This document shows positions 45,362-53,225 of a stretch of DNA of 64,000 nt, piece after piece; positions within the stretch are counted from its first letter, which is position 1; each line of letters opens with the position of its first letter. The translations under genes were made by a program, and so were the position numbers. This DNA is from Pseudomonas sp. HR96. GTDB lineage: Bacteria > Pseudomonadota > Gammaproteobacteria > Pseudomonadales > Pseudomonadaceae. Location of the stretch: assembly GCF_034059295.1 (NCBI RefSeq), contig NZ_CP139141.1, forward strand, positions 124,001 to 188,000, read 5' to 3'. The notes beneath the pieces were generated by a model. That model did no database searches. It was not told where the DNA came from and was given only the letters and a program-made list of their open reading frames with translations.

Positions 45362-46342
45362 ATGCTGCAAAATATTTTGACTCATGTGATCGCAGGCCCC
45401 TTGGGCGCTGGCAAGACCACGTTGATCCGGCACCTGTTGGGGCAACGGCCGCCCACCGAGCGCTGGGCGGTGCTGATCAACGAGTTCGGCCCGATAGGCC
45501 TGGACGCTGCTTTGCTGGCAAGCGACGACGATGGTATCGCACTCGGCGAGGTCGCTGGTGGTTGCCTGTGCTGCGTCAACGGCGCGCCTTTTCAGGTGGG
45601 GCTGGCGCGGCTGCTGCGCAAGGCGCGGCCTGATCGATTGTTCATCGAGCCCTCAGGGCTGGGTCATCCCGTACAGTTGTTGCAGCAACTCGGTGAGCCG
45701 CCCTGGCAAGGCGTGCTCGATGTGCAGCCGCTGGTGATGGTGCTGGATGCTGCAAGCATGGCTAAAGGCTATCACTTGCCAGATAGCCAGCAGGCTGCGC
45801 TGGAACAGGCCGGGTTATTGGTGATGAACAAGAGTGCTCAGCTCGAAGATTCATGCCGCTTGGCGCTGGCAGCGGACCTGGCCGATTCGCCAACCCTGGA
45901 CTGGCGTGATGCCGACCAGCTGGCGCTGGCCGACCTGCCGCAGACTGCAACGATTGGCCAGGCATCGGGCCGCCTGACCTTGGATGAGCGCCGACACCCT
46001 TCGACAGCGCCGGCACTGTCCACCCTATGGCGCAGTGCCGACGAGCCAGTGTGTCAGATCAATGCCCAGGCCGAAGGCTGGAGTATCGGCTGGCGCTGGC
46101 ATGCGAGCGTGCAGTTCGAGCGCGCGGCGCTTGAGGCGTGGTTGCGGCAGCTGGCGTTTCGACGGGCCAAGCTGGTGGTGCGCAGTCCAGACGGCTGGCA
46201 TTCGCTGAACGCCGTGGATAACACCCTCTTGCAGTGGCGCAGCAGCGAGTGGAGACGGGATTCGCGTCTGGAGTTGATCTTCGCCACGCCGCAGGATCAA
46301 GCCGCGCTGCACACCGCGTTGAGCTGCCTGAGAGTCGCATGA
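45362..46342 (+). CDS. CobW/COG0523-type P-loop GTPase, altered G4 motif
   Basis: G3E-family GTPase related to CobW, YjiA and ZigA, proteins tied to metal (often zinc) delivery. The Walker A motif is GPLGAGKTTLIRHLLG near residue 12, the metal-binding CxCC is GGCLCCVNG near residue 68, and a Walker B-like EPSGLGHP follows. Where relatives have NKxD, this protein reads MNKSAQLED, so the guanine-specifying aspartate is absent or displaced. The C-terminal CobW_C-like domain is short (WRWHASVQFERAALEAWL). 326 aa from ATG 45362. It is convergent with the DUF3301 gene. Confidence 0.87.
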   Translation: MLQNILTHVIAGPLGAGKTTLIRHLLGQRPPTERWAVLINEFGPIGLDAALLASDDDGIALGEVAGGCLCCVNGAPFQVGLARLLRKARPDRLFIEPSGLGHPVQLLQQLGEPPWQGVLDVQPLVMVLDAASMAKGYHLPDSQQAALEQAGLLVMNKSAQLEDSCRLALAADLADSPTLDWRDADQLALADLPQTATIGQASGRLTLDERRHPSTAPALSTLWRSADEPVCQINAQAEGWSIGWRWHASVQFERAALEAWLRQLAFRRAKLVVRSPDGWHSLNAVDNTLLQWRSSEWRRDSRLELIFATPQDQAALHTALSCLRVA

Positions 46343-46355
46343 GCAGCGGCACAGA

Positions 46356-46748
46356 TCATGGCCGCCAGCGCTTGTGCTCCTGGCGCCATTGGCTCATCTC
46401 GATAATTTCTGCCGAAGGCGGGGCTGTCTTTATTTCGAACGGGTAAGGCGCCAGTTCGATGATGGCGGCGTGGGCGCCAAACTGCGTGATGGTGCCCGGG
46501 TGACGCTGCTCGCCGGTGACGGTGAACTCGAAGTCGTAGACCCGCGCCAGGCGCTTGCGGCCCTGAGCGTCACGGGCCAGGCGCAGCCGCTTGAACGCCA
46601 CATTTTCGTCGAGCAGTTCCAGGTCAAGCTTGGCGCAGTGCTGCTTGACCTTGTCCAGCGCCTTTTCGCGCAAGCCATGGTTGTGCCAAAGCCACGCGCA
46701 AATCGTGGCCAGTACCATCAGCACGAACATATTTCCGAGGGTCAACAT
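46356..46748 (-). CDS. DUF3301 family membrane-anchored protein
   Basis: A 130-aa protein with one N-terminal membrane helix (LGNMFVLMVLATICAWLWHNHG) and a soluble cytoplasmic part with KVKQHCAKLDLELLDENVAFKRLRLARD and YDFEFTVTGEQRHPGTI, the DUF3301 pattern. Function unknown. It is 13 nt from the end of the convergent COG0523 gene. Confidence 0.85.
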   Translation of the reverse strand: MLTLGNMFVLMVLATICAWLWHNHGLREKALDKVKQHCAKLDLELLDENVAFKRLRLARDAQGRKRLARVYDFEFTVTGEQRHPGTITQFGAHAAIIELAPYPFEIKTAPPSAEIIEMSQWRQEHKRWRP

Positions 46749-46847
46749 CGAGGGGCGCTCCGGCAGAATGCGCTCAGCTTAACCGCCCGCACGGGCTGCC
46801 GTACAGGTGACTTTGCGACCGTTGCAGTATGGCCTGGGACGGGCGGA

Positions 46848-47333
46848 TCAGGGCGCTTCGTTGCGCATTTCCTGATACCGTTTTTCCAGCTCCTGACGAA
46901 TCTGCCGGCGTTGCTGAGCCTGGATGAAGCGGCGCTTGTCTTCACTGGTTTCGGGCTGCAAGGGCGGCACCTGGGCCGGTTTGCGCTGGTCGTCGACCGC
47001 CACCATGGTGAAGAAGCAGCTGTTGGTGTGGCGCACCGAGCGCTGCTGGATATTTTCCGTGACCACCTTGATGCCTACCTCCATCGAGGTGTTGCCGGTG
47101 TAGTTGACCGAGGCCAGGAAGGTGACCAACTCGCCGACGTGAATCGGCTCGCGAAAGATCACCTGGTCCACCGACAAGGTCACCACGTAGCGGCCGGCAT
47201 AGCGGCTGGCGCAGGCATAGGCCACTTCATCGAGGTACTTGAGCAGGGTGCCACCATGCACATTGCCGGAGAAGTTGGCCATGTCGGGCGTCATCAGGAC
47301 GGTCATCGATAACTGGGCGTTTCCGGGTTCCAT
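46848..47333 (-). CDS. Acyl-CoA thioesterase (hot-dog fold, YciA/BACH type)
   Basis: Hydrolyses acyl-CoA to free acid and CoA in the cytoplasm. The hot-dog catalytic helix segment is MANFSGNVHGGTLLKYLDEVAYACASRYAG, followed by VDQVIFREPIHVGELVTFLASVNYTGNTSMEVGIKV, both typical of the family. From ATG 47333 (MEPGNAQLSMTVLM) it is 161 aa; in-frame codons to 47441 are not conserved in relatives. The C-terminal 30 residues are highly charged (RRFIQAQQRRQIRQELEKRYQEMRN). Divergent from the cation antiporter. Confidence 0.9.
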   Translation of the reverse strand: MEPGNAQLSMTVLMTPDMANFSGNVHGGTLLKYLDEVAYACASRYAGRYVVTLSVDQVIFREPIHVGELVTFLASVNYTGNTSMEVGIKVVTENIQQRSVRHTNSCFFTMVAVDDQRKPAQVPPLQPETSEDKRRFIQAQQRRQIRQELEKRYQEMRNEAP

Positions 47334-47564
47334 ATCAGGCTCACGATCGGTTTGCGTGGAATTAAGCCGCGCCGAATGCTGGCGCTTTGGCATATTTACA
47401 GGACTCGGTAGAGCGGACGAGCGGCAGCGCCGCCAGGTCACTCGTGATCCTCCAGCCTGCAGGCTGAACTGTTTCCATATATTGCACCGACCCTTGCCGC
47501 GCTGTCTCGGGTGCTAACCTCGCAGATTCCAGGGGAAGACATTTCCGGTGACAGGGAGCCTGCC

Positions 47565-49316
47565 ATGCATGCCATAGCTTTCATTCAGGATCTGGCAGTA
47601 ATCATGCTGATCGCAGGCGTCGTCACCGTAGTATTCCACCGTCTCAAGCAACCGGTGGTGCTGGGCTACATCGTTGCGGGACTGATCATAGGTCCGCATA
47701 CGCCGCCCTTCAGCCTGATTCACGACGAAGACACCATCCGTACCCTGGCCGAACTGGGGGTCATCTTCCTGATGTTCTGTCTGGGGCTGGAGTTCAGCCT
47801 CGGCAAGCTGTTCAAGGTGGGCGCCACGGCGTTCATTGCGGCGTTTCTGGAAATAGGCCTGATGATCTGGCTGGGCTACGCGATCGGCCAATGGTTTGGT
47901 TGGAGCAACATGGATGCGATGTTCCTTGGCGCCATCCTGGCCATCTCGTCGACCACCATCATCGTCAAGGCGCTCACCGACCTGAAAATGAAAGACCAAC
48001 GCTTCGCGCAGCTGATCTTTGGCGTGCTGATCGTCGAAGACATCCTGGGAATCGGCATCATCGCGCTGCTGTCCGGGCTGGCGGTCAGCGGGTCGGTCAG
48101 CTCCGGTGAAGTGGCGTCGACCCTGGGCAAGCTCTCGCTGTTCATGGTCGTGGCGCTGGTGGTGGGTATCGTTCTGGTGCCCAAGGTGCTGGCCTACGTG
48201 GCACGCTTCCAGAGTGACGAGGTGCTGCTGGTGACGGTGCTGGGGCTGTGCTTCGGCTTTTGCCTGCTGGTGGTCAAACTGGAGTACAGCATGGTGCTGG
48301 GCGCCTTCCTGATCGGCGCAATCATGGCCGAGGCTCGCCAGCTGCAGCAGATAGAGCGCCTGGTGGCACCGCTGCGCGACATGTTCAGCGCAATATTCTT
48401 CGTTGCCATCGGCCTGTTGATCGACCCCCAGGTGCTCGTTGAATACGCCTGGCCCATTGCGGTGATCTCGGCGGCGGTCATTGTTGGCAAGATCGTCTCC
48501 TGCGGGCTGGGCGCATTCCTGGCGGGCAACGATGGACGTACTTCGCTGCGCGTCGGGATGGGCTTGTCCCAGATCGGCGAATTCTCGTTCATCATCGCCG
48601 CACTGGGCATCAGCCTGCAGGTGACCAGCCATTTCCTTTACCCGGTGGCGGTGGCCGTGTCGGTCCTGACGACCCTGACCACGCCGTACCTGATTCGCGC
48701 CGCCGACCCGTTCGCGCTGATGCTCTCCCGGGCCATGCCGCGCCGAGTCGCGCGGGTACTGCGCATGTACGGTGAGTGGCTGCGCAGCATTCAGCCGCAG
48801 GGTCAGAGTGCGGCGCTGGCAACAATGATCCGGCGCATCGTGCTGCAGGTCGGGGTCAACCTGGCGCTGGTCGTGGCGATCTTTGTCAGCGGGGCGTATT
48901 TCGTCGAGAGCCTGGGCGCCTGGTTGTACGACTGGGTGGGGGTGGAAAGCCGGCAGAAGGCGCTGGTGTGGGGCGGCGCGCTGTTGCTATCGCTGCCGTT
49001 CCTTATCGCGGCCTATTGCAAGCTCAAGGCGCTTTCTCTGTTGCTGGCAGAGCTGGGGGTCAAGGCAGAGATGGCTGGGCGCCATACCCAGCGGGTACGG
49101 CGCGTGGTGGCCGAGGTGATTCCCTTGCTGTCGTTGCTGCTGATTTTCCTGCTGCTGGCGGCGCTGTCGGCGAGCATCCTGCCGACGCTGGAATTGCTGG
49201 TAATCATCGGCGCGCTGGCTGCCGGGGTGGCAGCCCTGTTGTGGCGATGGTTCATCCGGGTTCATACGCGCATGCAGCTGGCGCTGTTGGAAACCCTGGA
49301 GCGGCCCGACCACTGA
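47565..49316 (+). CDS. CPA2-family monovalent cation:proton antiporter (KefB-like)
   Basis: Inner-membrane antiporter of 583 aa. The transport domain starts MHAIAFIQDLAVIMLIAGVVTVVFHRLKQPVVLGYIVAGLIIGPHTPPF and includes FCLGLEFSLGKL, ILAISSTTIIVKAL and GVLIVEDILGIGIIALLSG. Usual KefB/KefC proteins carry a C-terminal cytoplasmic RCK/TrkA-N domain. Here the C-terminus instead has three or four more hydrophobic stretches (VALVVAIFVSGAYFV, ALVWGGALLLSLPFLIAAY, LLSLLLIFLLLAALSAS, LLVIIGALAAGVAALLWRW). K+ or Na+ specificity cannot be read. AGGGAG precedes ATG 47565. Confidence 0.88.
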   Translation: MHAIAFIQDLAVIMLIAGVVTVVFHRLKQPVVLGYIVAGLIIGPHTPPFSLIHDEDTIRTLAELGVIFLMFCLGLEFSLGKLFKVGATAFIAAFLEIGLMIWLGYAIGQWFGWSNMDAMFLGAILAISSTTIIVKALTDLKMKDQRFAQLIFGVLIVEDILGIGIIALLSGLAVSGSVSSGEVASTLGKLSLFMVVALVVGIVLVPKVLAYVARFQSDEVLLVTVLGLCFGFCLLVVKLEYSMVLGAFLIGAIMAEARQLQQIERLVAPLRDMFSAIFFVAIGLLIDPQVLVEYAWPIAVISAAVIVGKIVSCGLGAFLAGNDGRTSLRVGMGLSQIGEFSFIIAALGISLQVTSHFLYPVAVAVSVLTTLTTPYLIRAADPFALMLSRAMPRRVARVLRMYGEWLRSIQPQGQSAALATMIRRIVLQVGVNLALVVAIFVSGAYFVESLGAWLYDWVGVESRQKALVWGGALLLSLPFLIAAYCKLKALSLLLAELGVKAEMAGRHTQRVRRVVAEVIPLLSLLLIFLLLAALSASILPTLELLVIIGALAAGVAALLWRWFIRVHTRMQLALLETLERPDH

Positions 49317-49326
49317 CCGCTGGCGA

Positions 49327-49734
49327 TCAGCTTTCCAGCCAGACGTCCCGCGCCCAGTGCCACACCGACTCCCAGCTGTCTTCGGTGACCAGCTCTTCTT
49401 CGCCGGACCACAGCACCACGGTGCCGTCTTCCTCGACGCAGTAGTAGTCCTCGCCGTCCTGGCAGATAGGAATCAACTCGCGAGGCACACCAATGTCCCA
49501 GGCGGTAGCGGCGACCTCCGGCAAGTAGGTATGCGACTGCGGGTCAGTCACGGTGACCGGTTCCAGGCTGCCGTAGACCACGTCGCTGACGGTGAGCAGA
49601 AACTCCTTGAAGACGAAAGGGATGTTGATGAACAGCTGTTCTTCAATTTCCACCAACTGGTCTTCGTCCGGTAATTCCAGGGGCACGGGCACCGGCTCGT
49701 TGGCTTCTCGGAGTTGCTCGATGACTTCTTCCAC
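49327..49734 (-). CDS. SMI1/KNR4 family protein
   Basis: A 135-aa acidic protein of the SMI1/KNR4 (SUKH-like) fold: ELPDEDQLVEIEEQLFINIPFVFKEFLLTVSDVVYGSLEPVTV. It ends DSWESVWHWARDVWLES. Some SUKH proteins are immunity proteins, but no toxin gene is adjacent and the gene is common in Pseudomonas, so a housekeeping role is more likely. The GTG at 49734 is chosen because AGAGGAAA is 7 nt upstream; upstream codons reach into the preceding terminator. Confidence 0.85.
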   Translation of the reverse strand: MEEVIEQLREANEPVPVPLELPDEDQLVEIEEQLFINIPFVFKEFLLTVSDVVYGSLEPVTVTDPQSHTYLPEVAATAWDIGVPRELIPICQDGEDYYCVEEDGTVVLWSGEEELVTEDSWESVWHWARDVWLES

Positions 49735-49797
49735 GATTGTTTCCTCTGACAAGATTACGCGTAGCGCTTTATACCTTAGCTGCAAAGGCAGGAATGC

Positions 49798-49826
49798 AAA
49801 ACCCCGGAGCAAGTCCGGGGTTTTTG
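49798..49826. terminator. Terminator between Tim44-like and SMI1/KNR4 genes
   Basis: ACCCCGGA / TCCGGGGT stem with a 5-nt loop, A4 on the left and T6 on the right. Both flanking genes are on the minus strand, so it ends the Tim44-like transcript. Confidence 0.88.
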
Positions 49827-49841
49827 TGCAACGCGTCAGGC

Positions 49842-50708
49842 TCAGCCGTTCTGGCGGATACCGGCGACCAGCCAAGGCTGGTTCTCGCCTTGTGGACGTT
49901 CCATGTTCCAGCTTTCGCTGAAGGCCTCGCCCTTGTCGAACCGCGAGGTCTTGGAGACGCCGCTGAAGGTCAGGGTGGCGATGGTCTTGTCGGCCCGATC
50001 ATCGACGCCGTCGAGCACCACCGACAGGTCGTCGATGTAGGTCGACTGGAAGCCGTCACCCAGGTCAGCACGTTCCTGCTTGAGGAACTGCAGCATTTGC
50101 GGGGTGACGAACTCGGCGATCTTGTCCATCTCGTTGGCGTCCCAATGCTGCTGCAGCGACTGGAAATGGTTGCGCGCAGCGGCCAGGAAGCTCTGTTCGT
50201 TGAACCACGCCGGAGCGTTGAGCGCCGGACGAGCGGAAGCCAGTGGCGCAGCCGAGCCACCGAAGATCGAAGCCTGTTGTGCCTGCGGATTGATTTCACG
50301 CTGATACGGCGCGCCGGCACCGGCGGCAGCGGTAGAGGCGAATTCCGGCGACTTGCGGCGACGGGCGGCAATGAAGCGGAAGATCATGAAGGCAATGATG
50401 CCGAGGATGATGATGTCGAGGAAACCGCCCCCGGAGAAGCCACCGCCCATGAACATCGAAGCCAGCAGACCACCGGCGGCGATGCCGGCCAATGGGCCCA
50501 GCCAGCGCGATGCGCCACCAGCGGCCGCCGGAGCAGCGGCGCCTGCGGCCGCAGGGCCGGCGCTTGGCGAGGTAGGGGCAGCCTGGCGGGTCTGGTGAGT
50601 CGGCGCCGCGCCGAAGCTCTTGCCGCCGCCGAAGCGCTTGGCCTGGGCGTCGAGGCTCATCGTCAGACCGATGATCAGCGCCAGGGCGATGCTGAGAAAA
50701 CGTTGCAT
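49842..50708 (-). CDS. Tim44-like domain protein, exported or membrane-anchored
   Basis: A 288-aa protein with a signal sequence (MQRFLSIALALIIGLTMSLDAQA), an Ala/Pro/Gly-rich linker, a hydrophobic region (GPLAGIAAGGLLASMFMGGGFSGGGFLDIIILGIIAFMIFRFIA) and a C-terminal Tim44-like domain (FNEQSFLAAARNHFQSLQQHWDANEMDKIAEFVTPQMLQFLKQE). AAGGA precedes the ATG at 50708. The function of bacterial Tim44-like proteins is not established. Transcribed toward the terminator at 49798-49826. Confidence 0.87.
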   Translation of the reverse strand: MQRFLSIALALIIGLTMSLDAQAKRFGGGKSFGAAPTHQTRQAAPTSPSAGPAAAGAAAPAAAGGASRWLGPLAGIAAGGLLASMFMGGGFSGGGFLDIIILGIIAFMIFRFIAARRRKSPEFASTAAAGAGAPYQREINPQAQQASIFGGSAAPLASARPALNAPAWFNEQSFLAAARNHFQSLQQHWDANEMDKIAEFVTPQMLQFLKQERADLGDGFQSTYIDDLSVVLDGVDDRADKTIATLTFSGVSKTSRFDKGEAFSESWNMERPQGENQPWLVAGIRQNG

Positions 50709-50904
50709 AAGGAAGTCCTTGGTGATTGCACGCAGGCCATGTTGCACAGGAGTACCGTGCATGACCAGCGACAGAGTGTTTCTAGCCGTTACATGGACTA
50801 CAGAAATATCAGAAATTTCCTACAAATTAGCGGTGAGGCGTCCAAGCGCCCGGCTTGGTCGCGCCACTCGAGAGGCGATCACAGCCTCAAGACAGGCCAA
50901 ACCC

Positions 50905-53085
50905 CTACAACGCCTCCAGCTTGGCATACCCCAGCATCAACCACTTGCTGCCCTCGGCGAAGTTGACCTGCACCCTGGCCTGGGCGCCGGAGCCTTCGAA
51001 GTTGAGGATCACGCCCTCGCCGAACACCGAATGCTGTACGCGCTGGCCGAGGCTGAAGGCGGTCTGCGGGATGGCGGCGCCACCGAACAGGCTGGAGGTC
51101 TGCTGCTGCGGGCTGCTGAAAGGACGGCTGACGCTGTTGGACAGCCGCACTTCCTGGACCAGCCCGGGAGGAATTTCACGGACAAAGCGCGACACCTTGT
51201 TGTAGGTCTCGCTGCCGTACAGTCGCCGCGTTTCAGCGTAGGACATCACCAATTGCTGCATGGCCCGGGTGATGCCGACATAGGCCAGGCGTCGTTCCTC
51301 TTCCAGTCGGCCAGGCTCTTCCAGGCTCATCTTGTGCGGGAACAGCCCTTCTTCCATACCCACCAGGAACACATAAGGGAATTCCAGGCCCTTGGCGCTG
51401 TGCAGTGTCATCAGCTGGATGCTGTCTTCATGCTCATCGGCCTGGGCGTCCCCGGCTTCCAGCGAGGCGTGGCCAAGGAAGGCGGCCAGCGGCGTCAGCT
51501 CGTCGTCCTCCGGAGCGGTCTCGAAGTTGCGCGCGGCGCTGACCAGTTCCTCGAGGTTTTCCACCCGAGCCTGGCCTTTCTCGCCTTTTTCTTCCTGGTG
51601 ATAGGTGATCAACCCGGAATGTTCGATGACCAGCTGGGTCATGCTGTGCAGCGGCAGCTCGGCGGTGCGCGTGGCGAGGTCTTCAATCAGCGCGGTGAAG
51701 GCGCCGATGGCGTTGCCGGCGCGGCCGGTCAGGCCCTTGTTGGTCACCAGCTGCTGCATGGCTTCCCACATCGACAACCTGGCGTGGCGGGCGTGCTCGC
51801 GGATAGCCTCGACGGTTTTTTCGCCGATGCCGCGCGGTGGCACATTGATTACCCGCTCGAGCGCGGCATCGTTGCCGCGGCCATCGAGCAGGCGCAGGTA
51901 GGCCATGGCGTTCTTGATTTCCGCGCGCTCGAAGAAGCGCTGGCCACCGTAGATGCGGTACGGGATGCGTTCACGCAGCAAGGCTTCTTCCAGCACCCGC
52001 GACTGGGCGTTGGAGCGGTAGAGGATGGCGATGTCGCTGCGTGCCAGGCCGGTCTTGAGCGCGCTTTCGATGGTTTCCACCACGTACCGCGCTTCGTCGT
52101 GTTCGTTGAATGCGGCGTACAGGCTCAGCGGTTCACCGTCGCCGTCTTCGGTCCAGAGTTCCTTGCCCAGGCGCCCGCTGTTGTTGGCGATCAAGGCGTT
52201 GGCTGCTTTCAGGATGCCGGCGGTGGAGCGGTAGTTCTGCTCCAGGCGGATCATCTGCGAATCGGGGAAATCGGCAGAGTACTGGTGAATGTTTTCGATT
52301 TTCGCCCCACGCCAACCGTAGATCGACTGATCGTCGTCGCCCACCACCATGAGGCTGTCGCCGCCCTTGGCGAGCAGCCGCAGCCACGCGTACTGCACGG
52401 CGTTGGTGTCCTGGAATTCGTCCACCAGCACGTGGCGGAAACGCCGCTGGTAGTGCTCCAGCAGACCCTGGTTGTTGCGCCACAGGTCCAGCGCGCGCAG
52501 CAGCAGCTCGGAAAAGTCGATGACCCCGGCGCGGTCGCAGGCCGCCTCGTAGGCTTCGTAGATCGAACGCATGGTCGCCAGGAACAGATCGCCACCGGGC
52601 TGGATATTCTGCGGGCGCAGGCCCTCGTCCTTCTGCCCGTTGATGAACCACTGGGCCTGGCGTACGGGCCAGCGCTGCTCGTCGAGACCCAGCTCGCGCA
52701 TCACCCGCTTGACCAGGCGCTGCTGGTCGTCGCTGTCCAGGATCTGGAAATTCTGCTTGAGCCCGGCCTCCTGCCAGTGCGCCCGCAGCAAGCGATGCGC
52801 CAGGCCGTGGAAGGTGCCCACCCACATGCCGGCCGGGTTGATGCCCATCAGCTGCTCGATACGCTGGCGCATCTCGGCGGCCGCCTTGTTGGTGAAGGTC
52901 ACCGACAGCACCGAGTGTGGCGAGGCGTTTTCGACCTGGATCAGCCAGGCAATCCGGTGCACCAGCACCCGGGTCTTGCCCGAGCCGGCACCGGCCAGCA
53001 CCAGTTGGCGCCCGAGCGGGGCCGCTACGGCCTGCCGTTGGGCATCGTTGAGGGAGTTCAGCAGAAGGGAGAGGTCATCGCGCAT
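50905..53085 (-). CDS. uvrD: DNA helicase II (UvrD)
   Basis: Superfamily 1 3'-5' helicase used in nucleotide excision and mismatch repair. It starts MRDDLSLLLNSLNDAQRQAVAAPLGRQLVLAGAGSGKTRVLVHRIAWLI (Q motif and Walker A). DEFQDTNAVQYAWLRLL gives the Walker B region, GDDDQSIYGWRGA motif III, LEQNYRST motif IV, and LMTLHSAKGLEFPYVFLVGMEEGLFPH motif V. 726 aa. A long open frame on the opposite strand is a shadow. Confidence 0.97.
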   Translation of the reverse strand: MRDDLSLLLNSLNDAQRQAVAAPLGRQLVLAGAGSGKTRVLVHRIAWLIQVENASPHSVLSVTFTNKAAAEMRQRIEQLMGINPAGMWVGTFHGLAHRLLRAHWQEAGLKQNFQILDSDDQQRLVKRVMRELGLDEQRWPVRQAQWFINGQKDEGLRPQNIQPGGDLFLATMRSIYEAYEAACDRAGVIDFSELLLRALDLWRNNQGLLEHYQRRFRHVLVDEFQDTNAVQYAWLRLLAKGGDSLMVVGDDDQSIYGWRGAKIENIHQYSADFPDSQMIRLEQNYRSTAGILKAANALIANNSGRLGKELWTEDGDGEPLSLYAAFNEHDEARYVVETIESALKTGLARSDIAILYRSNAQSRVLEEALLRERIPYRIYGGQRFFERAEIKNAMAYLRLLDGRGNDAALERVINVPPRGIGEKTVEAIREHARHARLSMWEAMQQLVTNKGLTGRAGNAIGAFTALIEDLATRTAELPLHSMTQLVIEHSGLITYHQEEKGEKGQARVENLEELVSAARNFETAPEDDELTPLAAFLGHASLEAGDAQADEHEDSIQLMTLHSAKGLEFPYVFLVGMEEGLFPHKMSLEEPGRLEEERRLAYVGITRAMQQLVMSYAETRRLYGSETYNKVSRFVREIPPGLVQEVRLSNSVSRPFSSPQQQTSSLFGGAAIPQTAFSLGQRVQHSVFGEGVILNFEGSGAQARVQVNFAEGSKWLMLGYAKLEAL

Positions 53086-53225
53086 TCCGGCATTTTAGGG
53101 TGCGCAATGACTTGGGAGCAAACGCCGCATTCAATCGGTCAATAATAAATGGCCACTTTGGTCCCATGCCCTGCTTGTGTATGCTCCTTGCAAGGCTTAG
53201 CAGCAGACAATACAGACTACCGCCA

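Noticed and set aside
44945..45445. 166-codon minus-strand frame over the Cys-rich gene
   Set aside because: No signal peptide and Arg/Pro-rich shadow composition; the 121-aa frame has a signal peptide and AGGAG.
49327..49734. SMI1/KNR4 protein as an immunity protein of a toxin system
   Set aside because: No toxin, Rhs or CDI gene is adjacent, and the gene sits between ordinary housekeeping genes.
50620..53145. 841-codon open frame on the plus strand
   Set aside because: Antisense of uvrD; no recognisable protein features.
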